Shown here: positions 24,313 through 35,711 of the stretch, piece by piece
Position numbering within the stretch: the stretch's first letter is position 1
How the letters are laid out: every line of letters begins with the position of its first letter
From: Cryptomeria japonica
Taxonomy: Eukaryota > Streptophyta > Pinopsida > Cupressales > Cupressaceae
DNA: 64,000 nucleotides
Direction: 5' to 3'
NCBI RefSeq assembly: GCF_030272615.1
Contig: NC_081413.1
Location: 164,747,080-164,811,079 of the forward strand
Notes under the pieces: generated by a model
Seen by the model: the letters and a program-made list of their open reading frames with translations, nothing else
The model's database searches: none
What the model was told of the DNA's origin: nothing
Position numbers and translations under genes: made by a program

Positions 24313-25485
24313 ACAGCCAAATATGTCATCATCGCCGACACCCTTTACCGTTGTTCCTTTGACCATACCCTCCTTAGGTGTTTGGATTCTGACGAAGCAC
24401 AAACGACTTTACACGAGGTTCACGATGGTATATGTGGGGGCCATTTCAATGGTCTGAGCTTAGCCAAAAAGTTGATTTGTGCTGGGTATTATTGGCCCAC
24501 TCTGGAAAAAGATGTTCATGATTTTGTTAAGAAATGCTACAAATGCCAGATCCATGGAAATTACATTCATGCACCAGCCCAAGAGCTTCATTCTGTCATA
24601 TCTCTGTGGCCCTTTTCTCAATGGGGATTGGATCTTATTGGCAAGATTCACCTGACATCTGCAAATGGACACAAGTTTATCATTACAGCCACAAAGTATT
24701 TTACAAAATGGATCAAGGCTATCCCCATGACCTATATCACTAGTGTGCAAATTTCAAAATTCCTATTGAATTATATCATATGCAGATATGGGATTCCCCT
24801 TGCCATAGTCGTAGATAATGGTCGTCCCTTCAAGAATAAAGATGTCAAGGAACTCTGTGAAAAGTTTCATATCCAACACCATTTCTCCAGTCCATACTAT
24901 CCACAAGGAAATGGTCAAGCCGAAGCATCAAATAAAACCATTATCAAGATCCTGAAAAAGGTTGTCAATGACGCTGGTCGAGATTGGCATGTATAGTTGA
25001 ATCCAACACTATGGGCCTATCACACTTCTATCCGCACACCTACTAGTGCAACACCTTATTCCTTGGTGTATGGTACAAAAGCCATTCTACCCTTGGAAGT
25101 GGAGATTCCTTCCTTACATGTTTCCTTGCAACATCTGCTTGATGATGAGACGCACAGAGTCTTTCGGTTGCATCAGCTTGAGATGTTAGATGAGAAACGT
25201 CAGACAGCCCTGACACATTTGCAAGCATATCAAAACCGTCTTCATCGCTCTTATAATAAGAAGGTCAAAGGGTGACACTTTGAAGTGGGAGATCTGGTTT
25301 TAAAGGCAAACCCTAAGAATGCACAGTCTACTGACATCATCAAAGGCAAGTTTGAACCTAATTGGGTTGGGCCTTTCATAGTGACTGCAGCCTATGGCTC
25401 GGGGGCATATCAGCTTGCCACTCCAGAAGGTGAACCTTTGTCTGATCCTATAAATAGCATGCACCTTCGCAAGTATTGGGTGTAA
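24313..25485 (+). pseudogene. Element A integrase
   Basis: The HHCC zinc-binding part is visible: HDGICGGHF with KKCYKCQIHG (about 24420-24560). The catalytic core has Asp in WGLDLIGKI, Asp in VVDNGRPF (about 24808) and Glu in GNGQAEASNKTI (about 24916). The C-terminal part has GDLVLKANPKNAQ and WVGPFIVTAAYGSGAYQL, the usual gypsy integrase tail ending in LRKYWV at 25485. Stops are TAG 24994 and TGA 25273, the latter most simply from CGA. Integrase would join the cDNA ends to the chromosome. It is the last domain of the polyprotein. Confidence 0.92.
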
Positions 25486-27240
25486 TTTTATATCAACACT
25501 TCTTCAAGTATGATCCTAAAAAAATTCAAAAAAATAAAAAAAGCAAAAAAATTCAAAAAAATCAAAAAAGCAAAAAAATTCAAAAAAATGAAAAAAGCAA
25601 AAAAATTCAAAAAAATCAAAAAAGCAAAAAAATACAAAAAAATCAAAAAGAGCAAAAGTCAAAAAGAGAAAAAGTCAAAAAGAGCAAAAAAGTAAAGAAA
25701 AATGATTCGCCCTCTAGTGAAAACCTGGTAAACAGGCGCTTTGAGCAAGCACCATGGTGAAAACCTGGCAATCAGGTGCCATGTGTAAGCGAGATCATCG
25801 CTCTGTCATCTGTCATGACCTCTAGCTATGCTTTCTCTCGGTCGATTTATCATGTCTATCTTTGTCTTGACCCAATGTTCTGTTTCAAGCCTGAGATTGG
25901 TCAACATCATTGTCTTGCATACTCCGGTTTCTTGTACATATGTCTTTCAAATGTGCATTGGGTGCGTTCCCCTTGTCATGATCAATCACTGGAACTTTTG
26001 CATTTAAAATGTCCTGCAATAATTCAAAAAACTTGAAAATGTCCTGAAAAAATTCAAAAAAATTGAAAAAATGTCCTGATATAATTCAAAAAACTTGAAA
26101 ATGTCCTGAAATAATTCAAAAAACTTGAAAAACTGTCTTGAAACAAAATCTCTAAAAAAGTCAAATAAAGTCCTAAAAAAAAATGAACACAAAAAAAAAA
26201 ATTGTAAAAAACTCGAAAAGCATTTTGCAATAAATAACCCCTTTGTGCATAGACAGATCACTGAGTATACCTCCAACGACATGCAATTGCGTATTGTGCT
26301 TTACTGCAAATCATGCCTAAACAGATGAACTTTTTCACTCAAACCAGACATTCAAACTGATCACAATTGTCATATCAATTGAACGTCAGCATCAATATCA
26401 TTTGACTTTGTCACTACTATCATGGGTCTTATACAGGGTGTGGTATACTCGAAACCAGACTGTGTCCTGTCTTAGATAGGGTACCACATGTCCTGGAACC
26501 AGACAACATGATCGCCCTATCAACACTTTCAACTTTTGACAATGAAGATCAAGATGTTTGTTTGACTTGTTGGAATTTGTGCATCTTATCTTTTTACTGA
26601 TTTATCTTTGGCTTCGATCATGTTCCTATGTTGTTCGATGATGTCACTGAGTGATTTAGAGTGACCGGGATGGTTCATGGTCCTTTTCTTTTTGTTGTGA
26701 TTGCTATTTGTCTGCGATGTGTCTATCTTTTGCAAAAAGGGTTGCATTTCAGCTCTAGCCTTCAATTCCATGATGCTATGCATCCATTTTGCTACATTAA
26801 AATAAAGGTTCTCACCTACAAAGTGCATTAGTGAAAGCAAGTTTTTCTTTGTCTCTAACTGTCCTTTATTTCATTTCTTCTTACTAACATTTCTTCCGTT
26901 AGTTTGGATAGTCAGTTCAATCTCATTCTCTGATCTCCACACACATATGATGCATCCTGCATTCATTGGTTAGTACATTTGCATTACATCAAGCCTCATA
27001 TCAAGCATTTTATCCATTTCATATTATAAATGCATCAAAAACACATAAAAAATACATCCATACATGTTCCACAATGGTACATAAATAGTGCATAAGTCAT
27101 CCATATATGGAAAATAACATCAATCATAACACATTGCATCCCATCATATCGATGCATATCATATAATATGTCACAATAATATCAGAGTACAAAATTGGAC
27201 TGTCTATCCTAAGTATGGCCCGCAGGCTGACTACAAAATG
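25486..27240 (+). other. Element A 3' region: A-rich tandem repeats and unassigned sequence
   Basis: Immediately after integrase, 25505-25695 consists of repeated AAAAAATTCAAAAAAATCAA-like units, and 26010-26220 repeats TGTCCTGAAATAATTCAAAA-like units. Between them (25715-25790) the words GTGAAAACCTGG and CAGGTGCCATG occur twice. The stretch 26340-27180 has no repeat or gene I recognise. An 84-codon minus frame at 26586-26840 is possible but unsupported. Confidence 0.6.
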
Positions 27241-29097
27241 TCAAACTACATCTGTCTTTGTCCTAAGGAGCACGTGCCTCTGTCACTGGGTTCTCCCTCT
27301 ATCCTCCTCATCCTTGCCATGTCTCATGGATGATGTCCCTCTTGGTCCTAGCTGTGGTGGTCTCATAGGTCTACTCACCCCCATGCTGCTCAATGACCTC
27401 CGAGAGCGTGCCCTGCTCTCTGTCCTCGATCATGCCCGATATGAAGCTGCTCTCTGCTCTGGTGGAATTGCACTCTCATATAGTGTCCTCCAATGGTGTA
27501 TCTCCTCTCTGGTCTCTACCAACATCTGTGCCATCTTCCATGCACTGGCATCCCTAATCGACCCAATATACTCAGTGACTCTCTGTTCTTCTCGCTGTGC
27601 CTGGGCTATTGCTGTATCTTGAGCCACTGTAAGTATAGCTATCTCTGCTTTGAACTAGTCATGCTCTGTCTTGAAGATGGCATTCTATCTCTCTAATGTC
27701 ACAATATGATCATGCCGACTCGCTATGGTAGCCCTGCACATCTCCATCTCCTCTATCCTAGCTGTCTCCGGCTCTATGGGTATATCCTGCAATGCCTCCT
27801 GCTCGCTTGAATCTGGCTCATCCTTATCATCCCCATCCTCATCTCCATCCTTGTCATCCTCCTCATCCTCATCACTTCCCTCATCCTCCTCATTTTCATC
27901 ATCTCCCTCCTCCTCTCCTGCGAGTGGGAAGTCCTCCTGTCTCCTAGGTACTGGAATGTCCGGATCTGTCAATGGCACTGGCCGTCATCATGCAAACCAT
28001 CTCTCATACTTCTCTATCATCCCGGTGTCCTCCACATCTAATCTCCAATCCCACTATCTCTACTATAGCTGTGAGAAGTCAGCATATGCTAAGTGTGGCT
28101 GAATCATACTCCCCCACTGACTCGTCTCTCTGTGAGATCAGGCAAAGTGTGCAGTCCTCCTAGGTACATCCTGCCTCTATCCAAACTGTCGTCTAACTCT
28201 CTCCAGTAGGTACATCTCAATCACTCTCTAGTGATTCACTGGTCACCCAATCAGCTACCTCTCCTGTCTACAATATGGTAGCTCATCACTATCATCTGAC
28301 CATCCAGGGCAATCACGATATGGCCTCCATGTGAACTCTCTCAGTCTGTCTAGCTCGTGTCGGCAATATAGTATGTATCCAAAAGGACCCTGTCTCAGTG
28401 CTCCCCCATAGCAGTACACATATGGTCGGTGTGGTAATACCTATCTCTCTACATTCGGTCGACATATGGCTATGTGCTCAAATGCCCATACCTGTAACAG
28501 TGTGACTCCACAGCTCAAAGTCTGCACTCCCTGATATGCTATCTGATGCGACTGAAAATACAGCATAGCCAGTACACATGGTCCCCATGCATACACCGTC
28601 CCCTCTGTTGCCATCCACTCTAGCACTCTTCCCCATCCAGTAGGGAATCCATGTCCTCGTCTGTCTCCTGCTAGTAGGCATGCTATCACCATGGCTATCA
28701 CCACATATCGTCTATCATACTCTGATGCCATGGTCTCCCAGTCAATCTCTCTCTCTACGATATCCAGATCATCTGCGTCGCACTCAAATAATCTGCACAA
28801 CACATCTGTCCCTATCACTGGGTCATACTCTACCATCTCTCCATCAATCAGAATGCGGAGGATACGCCATACATCCTCCAGTGTCATAGTCGCCAGATGG
28901 AATGAGGAGGTCTCCGAATGCCATCGCTTTGCCAATGCAGTAAGCAATCCTGTGTTTTCCCTAATCTCGGGCATGAATGTGATATAGTATATCCCAAGTC
29001 CTGCTAATGTATCTCTGTCCGTGCTCCTGAGTCTATGTCGTAACATGAAGCAGTCAGGTCAATGGATACTGTCGACTCTGCATCACAATTGGGGCAT
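27241..29097 (-). pseudogene. Antisense plant-mobile-domain (PMD) protein gene inside element A, decayed
   Basis: Opposite to gag-pol, one frame of about 618 codons runs from an ATG at 29097 (MPQL) to a TGA at 27241. The N-terminal part matches the plant mobile domain pattern: LAGLGIYYITFMPEIRENTG, TSSFHLATMTLEDVWRIL, then PYVYCYGG and ERVRRQFG. It is followed by an acidic Glu/Asp linker (27900-27780), a helical stretch (27640-27430) and a basic Arg/Ser tail. About seventeen in-frame stops occur, many at places where relatives or context suggest Trp (TGG to TAG or TGA), with no frameshift. PMD proteins act in nuclear gene silencing in plants and are often carried by transposons. The PMD call is from memory of family motifs; the antisense position is seen directly. 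Confidence 0.75.
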
Positions 29098-29895
29098 ATT
29101 TTGTCAATTTTAGGGTTTGCTCCTACGGGTTGCATTTCCTCATTTCATCCACAAATCAGGGTGTTTCTAAGCTATTCTGACCTATCCTACCCTTATCCCC
29201 CCTTTCCGGATCCTTTGCATGCCGTTTTGACCAAAATTAGGGTTGCCAGAGTACAACTGTGCCTGTGTGATGAGTCCTGCACCTGTGTCACATAACTTGC
29301 ACCTATGTCCCCCTACACAAGCACAAAAGACCCTACACAAGCGCAGGATTCGCCCTACACAAGCACAGGAGTCACTTTCTGCATCCCTTGTGGGCCCCGC
29401 AATGTCCCGCAAGCAAGTCAAATTCATAAAATTGAAAACATGGGTTTTTGAGATACATACCACTGCTCCCACGTCATCCAGTCATCTGTACATGCGTACA
29501 TGTTCTCCGAGGTGATCTGCCCTTGGAATGTTCGCCATCTCTCTGCAAGTGTCCTTTTCTAGAGCAACAAATCCTCCTCTTTGGCTAGTGCAAATGAGCA
29601 ATTTTCACTCTCTTTGTCTCATTTATAGATCTTTGTCAGTGCATAGATAGACGTGCACTCTCTCCATCTCATGTTGGTCATGGTCTTTTGTGTCTTCAAT
29701 TGCTGTCTTTCGTGCATCCGGTCTCCGATTGTCAGTCTGTTTGCTCCTATCATGTTCTATCATTATTATCGATCAATTGGCCTCTTTTCTGCATGTTTTT
29801 GGCCAATTCCTCGAGGGGGCATGCATATGTCATTGTCATTGTCTGGGGCATTTTCATTATTTTTCTTTGAAACAATGCTTAAAATCACATTGTCT
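29098..29895 (+). other. Element A region between the antisense gene and 3' LTR
   Basis: At about 29240-29375 there is a run of short repeats: GCACCTGTGTCA-like units, then CCCTACACAAGCACA-like units, which are roughly the reverse complement of the former. Similar CACCTGTGTCAAG units are in the leader at 7640-7745. If the antisense gene was transcribed, its promoter would lie here or in the 3' LTR. No gene is seen. Confidence 0.5.
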
Positions 29896-29909
29896 CAAAG
29901 AGGGGCAAA
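29896..29909 (+). other. Element A polypurine tract
   Basis: AAAGAGGGGCAAAA lies directly before the 3' LTR. It is the expected RNase-H-resistant primer for plus-strand synthesis. One C interrupts the run of purines. Confidence 0.75.
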
Positions 29910-31458
29910 ATGTAGACACCTAAAAATGGTCAATGCTTGTGGAATCATACTTTAACATTTGCGCATTGCCTTATTTTAGGGTTTTTGCGTCGCATTAACT
30001 TTTCTCCTATGTCACACACTTGGTCTTTATCATTTGCGAGCATCGAGTCCTTCTTCTGCATTCTTCATTTATCTCGCTCTCAAATTTGGGCTTGTCGATA
30101 ACAATATTTGTCATGATTTCGATCAATCTTATCCTGTCGCATCTATGTGCGTATTCATTTGTCATCATTTTGGACATTGTCAATCCTAATTAGGGTTTTG
30201 TCCTCTTAGCAATCTTGTCATCATGTGATCAATTTGTCATCGATTCTTGTCTTTTGATCAATTTGTCATCAATCTTGTCGTCTTGTGATCTATTTTGTCA
30301 TCGATCCTTGTCTTCTTGTCAATTTTGTCATTTTGCGATCGATTTGTCATCGATCGTCGTCTTTCTCAATCGTGTCAATTTGGATCAATTAGTCATTGTT
30401 CCTCGTCAATTGGCACATTTATCAATCACATCATTCATCAATCAAATCTTTTATCAAGTCAGAATCATGATCAAATTGAATCGACATCAATTATCCTTTG
30501 TCAAGACCTAATTGTCATTCTTGCATTTTCTAATTCATCTTTTATGGTTTCATGATTTTATTCATTTAACTCTGTTTGACATTTCCCCCTCTAGGATTAA
30601 TAGATTATTTATTTATCCTAGGTCTTCGTGTCACAATTAAATGTTTAATTTAATTGGCTAACTAATTATTCCTCTTTTTGTGAATTAATTAATAAATGAC
30701 AAATTATTAATTGATTTACCTAATTTCTCCTAATTCCTAATTTCCTCATTTCCTAATTCCTATTTTCCAATTTTCTAATTTTCCTAATTTCTAATTCAAT
30801 TTCCTCCTATTTTTGTAAATTAAATAATGAATGAGAAATTATTAATTAATTTTACCTAATTTTCATCAATTGCATAATTTCCAAGTCATTATTTCCAACT
30901 TAATTTTCTAATTTCTCCTAAATTCCTAAATGTCTATTTCTATTTCAAAATCTTGTCATAAATCCTTGCATAGCAATTTGTCATAAATTGTCATAAATCG
31001 TCATAAATCCTTGCATAGCAATTTGTCATACACATGTCATAATTTTGCTATTCTTGATTTGAATTTCCATTCGAATCATTTTCATGCTAATCTTGTCTTT
31101 TCTCCAATTTATCTATAAATTGGATGAATTTCTTCAATCAAGCCTAATCACTTTGTCGAACCAATCACGCTTCGAGTATTCTTGCGCTACTATCTTGTCT
31201 ACTTGCTTTCATCTCATGTGTATGCACTTGTAGGTGAGATCCACAAACAAAGCTATTTGAAGAAGAAAGAAGGACAATGGAGCCACATGAAGGAGACATT
31301 CAAGTCTGTATTTGGTTTGCTTAAGTTTTCAATCTTGAATATCTTGTTTTCATATCTCTATTGGATGTAATTAGGATTGATCATTGCATTTGAGCTTTTG
31401 TGATTGAGCTAGATTATTAATACTACTTGCTTTGATGATTTCCGATTTCCTAGCTACA
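29910..31458 (+). repeat. Element A 3' LTR
   Basis: Copy of 6030-7532 with the same ends. It is 46 bp longer because a stretch including TCCTTGCATAGCAATTTGTC is duplicated at about 30984-31029. Other differences are about 30 substitutions, mainly transitions. Confidence 0.94.
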
Positions 31459-32304
31459 CAAGCAAATTAAATATTTTTTGGATTAGAATGATACACATAA
31501 TCTCTTATTAGAAGATCGTCAGAAATTCTTGGGACTAGGAGGTCCAGGGAAACATGGTTCTCTTCTTTTTGCACCTTCAAATGCTAAATCTATTTGTCAT
31601 TGTCTACTTTGCCAAATTCTCCACTTGTGGCTCTTGGGTCAATTTCCTCCACACAATGACATAAATTTGTTTGTTGATGGGGGTTTGCTTAGGTAAAAAC
31701 CCAGTTCAGAAATCAACCTTGAATTAAATTGAAATATGGCATGGAAATTTTGATGTAAATGTTGAATGATATACCTTAGATCTGCAATGATAGATAGAGG
31801 CTGATGATGCGATGCCCTTTAGATGTGATCACAAGTATTGATGCAATGACATGACCAAAAAAAACTCAAACATGAACACATGCTTGCATGAAAATTAATG
31901 TGATTTTATCCATGATGCTTGAAGAATATGGTGAGATGAAATGTTGCCTTGAATGCTTGATGGATGGATAAATGTCTTAGAGTATTAGATCATTGAGATT
32001 TGTAAGATGAAAATGAATAGGAAGAATTCTCTTATATAGGGTTCCCAAGGTAATTTATCAATTAGGTAGAACTCCAATGGTCAAATTGAGGCACGGGGAC
32101 CAAAAAACATTAGGGAGGGAAAGTGCAACAACCTATTTGAATTAGGGCCTATTTAAGGAGGACCATGGCATGCCAAGTTCCTTGGTCCAGATAGGGGCAT
32201 ACCAAGTGCCTTGGTCTAGATAGGGTGCACCAAGTGCCCTTGTCCATTTAAAATTGGGAAAACAAATAGGCAATTAGGAGGGTACAGTTCCATGATGGGG
32301 TATA
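31459..32304. other. Unassigned sequence between elements A and B
   Basis: No gene is seen. At 32155-32255 the sequence repeats GGACCA...CCAAGTGCC-like units, a weaker form of the GC-rich repeats in element C's LTR. GGGACTAGGAGG at about 31532 resembles 5970-5982. It may be part of an old, decayed LTR of a C-like element; I cannot place its ends. Confidence 0.45.
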
Positions 32305-33974
32305 TGTTGGCATTTGGCATAACTGATGCAGATGCAGGTGATACAGTTGAAGTTGGATGACTGCACCGGTAAAGGATAGAGTTTTATTTGTGATGAAGAG
32401 ATTGAGATTCTATTAATAGATGAGATGATTAGTTATTTGTGTAGTCATAGATTGGCAATTGATGTTACTGATGTTCCTGATGTTTTGTTTTGTCATCTTA
32501 GTGATTTGGTTTACCGAAAGACAGGGTTTACCAGCAGAGAGCTAAAGTCTCTGAAATAGGACTTTAACCGGTAAAACAAAGAAGTTTTGATTGGATTGGT
32601 CAATTGGCGATGATTGGTGATTTGCGGTTTGGATGGTGAACTTGTAACATGGAAAGGTGTATCTAACCAGAACCAGTACTTGTGGAGATTACCGGAAGGC
32701 ATGTTTCAAATTTCTGACGATGTTTTGCTAAGGTTTTAGTAGGGTTTAAGACCGGTGAAGAAATCATCAAACTGGTAATGATTTCTGTTATGACAGTGAT
32801 CGACGACAAGTCTACATGAAGTTGGTAACACGACACAACACGTGAAATATTTAATTGTTGTTTTGGCGTGTTTCAAGGAAGATTTTCTTGGGAATCAATA
32901 AAACACTTAGTAGAGTGTTTTGAGGGTTTGACTTTGGTACAGATCGGATTTCCATGATTGGTAATGATCAATCAATGGTTGATATTGCATTATGATTTGT
33001 TGTAATGATTTGTATATCAATCTGTGATGATCTCATGATTTGAATTATAAATTCAAGATGTAATTAGGGTTTTGTGGCCGACCTAGTTGAGATGGCTATT
33101 TAGGATGACACAATTGATGTTTATTGTGTCAGTGGTCTTAGAGAATATGTTAAACCATCCAAGTGAAGTGTGATATCTGCCTGAGAGTTGCAGAGTGTTG
33201 TGTATAATTGGATCTAATCAATCAAGCAGATAAGTGCAAGTAAACATATCATTTTCTTACTGTTGTTCTCTAACAGTTGCAGTATGTTAAATCCTTTAAT
33301 CGGGTAGGTGAACATTTAAGTCCCCCAATAGGGAAGCTCTCAAAAGAGTGTTAAATCCTCTCACGAGGTTGATCCTAACAGATCATCAAGCTCCTAACTA
33401 GTCTAATAGGCAAATCCCCTAACTAGGTGACTCCTAACAGGGTATGCTCTTAACCGGGCTTATTGTAAGCTCCTAACAGGGCGTACTTCAAAAGAGTACA
33501 AATATTTGTGGGTGTCAACTCCCACTGTGGTTTTTCCCTTTTTAGGTTTTCACGTCAAAAACTTATGGTGTTCATGTGTGGAATATTTTTCATGTAATGT
33601 TTATGTTTCATTTCATGGATTATTTCTGAGACACCGGTTATGATATTTTATCAGAAGTTTATCAGAATTACCGGTACTGATAAGAAGTTGTTTGAGAAAG
33701 TTTTTGATCTAATTGATAAGGTTAAAGAGTTGGTAAATGATCAAGTTTATATGATTGCTTTGGTGGTAAAAGTATTGATAGTTGAGGTAAATGATTTGAT
33801 TAATGCGTAAAGAAAATCTGATATAGAGGTTATTAGAATAGATTAAAGAAGTTGAGATATTTGTTAAATGGTTTCAGCTATGATATTAGTTTTTTTTTGA
33901 GTTAAAGTTTCAATTGGTCTTAATACTGATTCACCCCCCCTCTCGGTATTAATCCGATCCTCATAGGATTAACA
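32305..33974 (+). repeat. Element B 5' LTR
   Basis: 1670 bp, ends TGTTGG and TTAACA. At 33270-33490 it carries repeated CTCCTAACAGGG-like decamers. These are followed by TTTGTGGGTGTCAACTCCCA and GGTTTTTCCC, a module common in plant copia LTRs. The same module occurs on the opposite strand in elements D, E and F. Confidence 0.93.
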
Positions 33975-33976
33975 AT

Positions 33977-33987
33977 TGGTATCAGAG
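33977..33987 (+). other. Element B primer-binding site
   Basis: TGGTATCAGAG lies two bases after the LTR. It is complementary to the 3' end of plant initiator tRNA-Met. The same site with the same two-base AT spacer is used by D, E and F. Confidence 0.9.
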
Positions 33988-34048
33988 ATTTGGTCCTTTG
34001 TGTGCAAAAAGCCTAACCGCTTGAGGAAAAGATTATGAGGAATTCAAG

Positions 34049-34935
34049 ATGATGAAGAAAGAGGGTCCTAAGTTCAACAAGGATAACTACAAGATCTGGA
34101 AAGACAAAATGAAGATCTACATCAAAGGTCTTGGTGCACAATATGGGAAGCAAGTTGAAACAACATATATTGCTCCTACCACTACTCCCTTGACACTAGA
34201 TGGACTCAAAGAGGAACAAGATAACATGCAAGCCCTATAAACTATTGTAAGTACTCTATCTGATTCAGAATATATTGATGTTCAAGGATTGGAAACTGCA
34301 GGTGAGGTTTGGGAAAAGTTAGAGACAATCCATGGAGGAGATGAGCATGTTCAAAGATCCAAAGAGGAAATATTGAGAGGAAAGTTCAATGACATGGGAA
34401 TGCTTGAAGAAGAGAATATTGCACAGTATGGTTAGAGAATCAAAGAAGTTGTTGGTAGAATAAAGAGTGGAGGAGGTAAAATAGAAGATGATGCAATAGT
34501 AAGTAAAATGCTTAGAACTCTTCAACCTCAGTATGCTATAAGAGTATCGGCAATCCAAGAACTAAGATCTATTTCAAAGGATAAGGTAACTGTTGATTCA
34601 TTGATTGGTAAGCTTACAACTTTTGAGTTAAATAGTTTTGACAATAGTGTGACTAAATCTACTGAATCTGCCTTTAAAGCTTTTGTTACCGATTCATCTG
34701 CTAGAAAAGAAAAAGATATATGTCAAAATCATGAGTGTAGGGCATGTCATGGAAGTAACCAAGGAAATGAAGACAATGAAGATCAAGTGATGGAACTTGA
34801 GGCACTATTAGAAAATAGATTTCCAAGAGGCACTGGTAAGTATAAAGGAAAGCTACTTTGAAGTGTTTCTCTTGTAGTTAAACTGGTCATATTGCTTCTA
34901 ACTGCCCTAACACCAATAAGAAAGAGAAGTTTAGA
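34049..34935 (+). pseudogene. Element B Gag
   Basis: Starts MMKKEGPKFNKDNYKIWKDK, a copia Gag opening (the FNxxNYxxW motif). Segments LETAGEVWEKLETIHGGDE and EEILRGKFNDM follow. A CCHC knuckle of the form CFSC...TGHIASNCP lies at about 34862-34906, with a stop inside it. In-frame stops are near 34238 and 34433, and a frameshift near 34855 separates the Gag body from the knuckle. It would package the element RNA. Confidence 0.85.
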
Positions 34936-35711
34936 AGATTCAAAGGAAAGAGAAAGAACCATTATTATGTTGCAGTAGATGAAGGTGTGACCGATGAGGA
35001 GTCGAAAGAAGAAGATGACAATGAAGAAATTGTGTTTGTAGCCATGAAGGAGGAACTATCAGATGAAAAGGCACTAGTATCTCATATGGAGAATAGTGAT
35101 GAATACATTATAGACAGTGGCTGCTCACACCACATGACCGGAGATAAAAGTAAGTTTATAACCCTTAATGAATTTGATGGAGGTGTTGTTAGATTTGGAA
35201 CTTGCATGGTAAAAGATAAAGGTTCAATCTCTCTAAATGGAAAGAGTAATGCTGATGATGTATTTTGGGTTGATGGTCTTAAGTGTAATATTTTAAGTGT
35301 TGGTCAACTCAATGATAAAGGTTATTTTCTTGAGTTTAAGAGTGGAGTCTACAAAATTATTGGAGGTAATGGTGAACTGATTGCTACCGGGAAGCAAACC
35401 AGAGGTAACTTATTCCATTTGAATAGTAATATTAATAATTGTCTGGTTGGAAGAATGGAAGACAGTTGGTTGTGGCAAAAAGATGTTGTCATGTTAATTT
35501 TGATAATTTGGTTAAGATAGGCAAGTCAAGTGTTGTAAGAGGATTACCCCAACTTGTCAAACCAGATAGTGTGATATGCAAAGATTGTCAAATCGGTAAG
35601 ATGACCTCTATTTCTTTCAAGAGCAAGAATTGTATTTCTGAGAATGTTTTAGATTTGGTACATACTGATCTATGTGGCCCTATGAGAACATAGAGTTATT
35701 ATGGTGATAGG
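34936..35711 (+). pseudogene. Element B protease and integrase N-terminal part
   Basis: YIIDSGCSHHMTGDKSKF at about 35104-35157 is the copia protease active site. FWVDGLKCNILSVGQLNDKG follows. The zinc-binding start of integrase (VNFDNLVKIGKS, ICKDCQIGKM, VLDLVHTDLCGPMRT) is in another frame from about 35439, after a frameshift near 35480. A stop (TAG) follows PMRT. The integrase is then cut at 35711 by a solo LTR and resumes at 36504. Confidence 0.87.

Larger units (their letters stand above)
6030..31458 (+). mobile_element. Element A: giant Tat-lineage Ty3/gypsy LTR retrotransposon
   Basis: Two copies of a 1.5-kb repeat (6030-7532 and 29910-31458) start TGTAGACACC and end CTAGCTACA. A primer-binding site follows the first and a purine-rich tract precedes the second. 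Between them is one gag-pol frame ordered Gag-PR-RT-RNaseH-second RNaseH-INT; the second, archaeal-type RNase H is diagnostic of the Tat (Ogre/Retand-type) lineage. The full span is 25.4 kb, of which 7.7 kb is the inserted element C. Unusual parts are a 2-kb leader and a 4.4-kb 3' region with an antisense gene. The 5 bp flanking the LTRs (CAGAC and CAAGC) are not a clean duplication. Confidence 0.95.

Noticed and set aside
25510-25760. Lys-rich open frames after integrase
   Set aside because: They are translations of A-rich tandem repeats with no start context or family.
25505-26220. CRISPR-like direct repeats
   Set aside because: Units are simple A-rich tandem repeats without unique spacers, in a plant retrotransposon.
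27725-28102. 125-codon Ser-rich open frame on the plus strand
   Set aside because: It is the complement of the acidic Glu/Asp run of the antisense PMD gene; Ser runs arise from that composition.
28441-29046. A free-standing host gene with a plant mobile domain
   Set aside because: The frame is inside element A between integrase and 3' LTR, and it continues in the same frame through stops on both sides. It is cargo of the element, not a host locus.
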